Assembly: GCA_003553165.1 (NCBI GenBank)
Contig: PUOZ01000158.1
Location: forward strand, 1 to 6,846
Direction of reading: 5' to 3'
Length of the DNA stretch: 6,846 bases
Origin: Thioalkalivibrio sp.
Lineage (GTDB): Bacteria > Pseudomonadota > Gammaproteobacteria > Ectothiorhodospirales > Ectothiorhodospiraceae
Shown here one piece after another: positions 6,024 to 6,846 of the stretch. The position numbers and the translations under genes were made by a program. The notes beneath the pieces were generated by a model. It saw only the letters and a list, made by a program, of their open reading frames with translations, was not told the origin of the DNA and did not search any database. How positions within the stretch are numbered: the first letter of the stretch is position 1; each line of letters starts with the position of its first letter.

Positions 6024-6040
6024 ACCCGCGTGCCGCGGGT
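6024..6040 (+). other. Hairpin downstream of urtE
   Basis: ACCCGCG (6024-6030), loop TGC, CGCGGGT (6034-6040): a perfect 7-bp GC-rich stem 5 bp after the urtE stop. No T-run follows, so efficient intrinsic termination is unlikely. It may mark a processing or pausing point between the transporter genes and amiE. Confidence 0.5.
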
Positions 6041-6058
6041 GCCTGTCGATGACCAACG

Positions 6059-6079
6059 AAGCCCGTTGCATGCGGGTTT
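6059..6079 (+). other. Second hairpin, just upstream of amiE
   Basis: AAGCCCG (6059-6065) pairs with CGGGTTT (6073-6079), seven pairs including one G-U, loop TTGCATG. It ends 11 bp before the GAGGA ribosome-binding site. Its arms can instead pair with those of the hairpin at 6024-6040, so two competing folds are possible. Confidence 0.4.
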
Positions 6080-6102
6080 CACGTTAATGCGAGGACTACG
6101 TC

Positions 6103-6846
6103 ATGCGTCATGGAGATATTTCGAGCAGCCCGGATACGGTCGGCGTTGCTGTTGTGAACTACAAGATGCCACGGCTGCATACGAAAGCCGAGGTGCTGGA
6201 CAATGCACGCCGGATCGCCGACATGATCGTGGGAATGAAGCAGGGTCTTCCCGGCATGGATCTGGTGATCTTTCCAGAGTACAGCACCATGGGAATCATG
6301 TACGACCCGGTCGAGATGATGGAGACCGCGGCAACGATTCCCGGCGAGGAAACCGAAATCTTCGCGCAGGCCTGTCGTCAGGCCAACACCTGGGGGGTGT
6401 TTTCCCTGACTGGGGAACGGCACGAGGAGCATCCGCACAAGGCTCCTTACAACACGCTGATCCTGATGAACAATCAGGGCGAGATCGTGCAGAAATACCG
6501 CAAGTGCATTCCCTGGTGCCCGATCGAAGGATGGTACCCCGGAGACCGGACCTATGTGTCCGAAGGCCCCAAGGGACTGAAGGTCAGCCTGATCATCTGC
6601 GATGACGGCAACTACCCGGAGATCTGGCGTGACTGCGCGATGCGCGGAGCCGAACTGATCGTCCGCTGCCAGGGCTACATGTATCCGGCCAAGGAGCAGC
6701 AGATCAATATGGCCAAATGCATGGCCTGGGCCAACAATACCTATGTTGCCGTGGCCAACGCGACCGGTTTCGACGGGGTGTACAGCTACTTCGGCCATTC
6801 CTCCATTGTCGGCTTCGACGGCCGCACGCTGGGTGAGTGTGGCACC
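6103..6846 (+). CDS. amiE: Aliphatic amidase, N-terminal 248 residues
   Basis: Cytoplasmic nitrilase-superfamily enzyme that hydrolyses short aliphatic amides such as acetamide and propionamide to the acid and ammonia. The frame is open to the window edge, covering 248 of about 346 residues. It aligns with P. aeruginosa AmiE from the first residue (MRHGDISSS) onward, from memory at high identity. The catalytic residues fall at the reference positions: E59 in FPEY, K134 in KYRK, E142 in WCPIEGW and the nucleophile C166 in [10 protein letters not shown]. The following [19 protein letters not shown] and [17 protein letters not shown] are also typical. GAGGA (6091-6095), 7 nt before the ATG, and the alignment of the N-terminus fix the start. 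A longer frame at 6030-6605 overlaps it but is a shadow. Close relatives prefer amides over urea, which is the main reason to read the upstream importer as an amide transporter. Formamidase (AmiF) is the nearest alternative, but the N-terminus fits AmiE better. Confidence 0.94.
   Translation, partial: MRHGDISSSPDTVGVAVVNYKMPRLHTKAEVLDNARRIADMIVGMKQGLPGMDLVIFPEYSTMGIMYDPVEMMETAATIPGEETEIFAQACRQANTWGVFSLTGERHEEHPHKAPYNTLILMNNQGEIVQKYRKCIPWCPIEGWYPGDRTYVSEGPKGLKVSLIICDDGNYPEIWRDCAMRGAELIVRCQGYMYPAKEQQINMAKCMAWANNTYVAVANATGFDGVYSYFGHSSIVGFDGRTLGECGT

Noticed and set aside
6030..6605. A 191-codon plus-strand frame overlapping the start of amiE
   Set aside because: It is out of frame with amiE, whose N-terminus and catalytic residues match the family exactly. 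The translation looks like frame-shifted amidase.
6079..6798. A 239-codon minus-strand frame opposite amiE
   Set aside because: It is antisense to a clear gene, with no recognisable domain and no independent start signal.
1..6846. CRISPR array, tRNA or rRNA genes
   Set aside because: No regularly spaced repeats, cloverleaf-like sequence or rRNA segments were seen anywhere in the window.

Overview
The window is high-GC DNA of proteobacterial character, most likely a gammaproteobacterium (a betaproteobacterium cannot be excluded). The GuaA C-terminus is very close to the E. coli type, and the last gene is close to Pseudomonas aeruginosa AmiE. I cannot name the species.

Layout: (1) the 3' end of the housekeeping gene guaA (GMP synthase), 2-463; (2) a 610-bp gene-free stretch, 464-1073; (3) five co-directional genes, 1074-6018, encoding a complete Urt-family ABC importer: a substrate-binding protein, two permeases and two ATPases; (4) amiE, an aliphatic amidase, starting at 6103 and cut by the window edge at residue 248 of about 346.

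The five transporter genes are tightly packed (27-bp gaps, one 4-bp overlap) except for 98 bp after the binding-protein gene. That gap holds a very strong hairpin, a common arrangement for keeping more binding protein than permease. An 84-bp gap separates the last ATPase gene from amiE.

Function (inference): although the proteins are of the UrtABCDE (urea) type, the partner enzyme here is an amidase and no urease is visible. The likely job is uptake of short amides such as acetamide, propionamide or formamide, followed by hydrolysis in the cytoplasm to ammonia and a carboxylic acid, giving nitrogen and possibly carbon. Urea transport is not excluded.

The 464-1073 stretch holds the most unusual material. 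A 287-bp segment (472-758) is bounded by a perfect 12-bp inverted repeat, is poorer in GC than the genes, and looks like a small non-coding mobile element. It contains the apparent guaA terminator and a plausible rightward promoter. Beyond it, towards urtA, are several inverted repeats, the clearest being a perfect 8-bp palindrome at 1018-1038. The 3' end of guaA is a known integration site for genomic islands, so the amide cluster may be accessory DNA, but no integrase is visible. Nothing here clearly amounts to a new system. The points most worth checking are the transporter-amidase pairing, the mobile-element-like segment with its promoter, and the alternative RNA folds before amiE.
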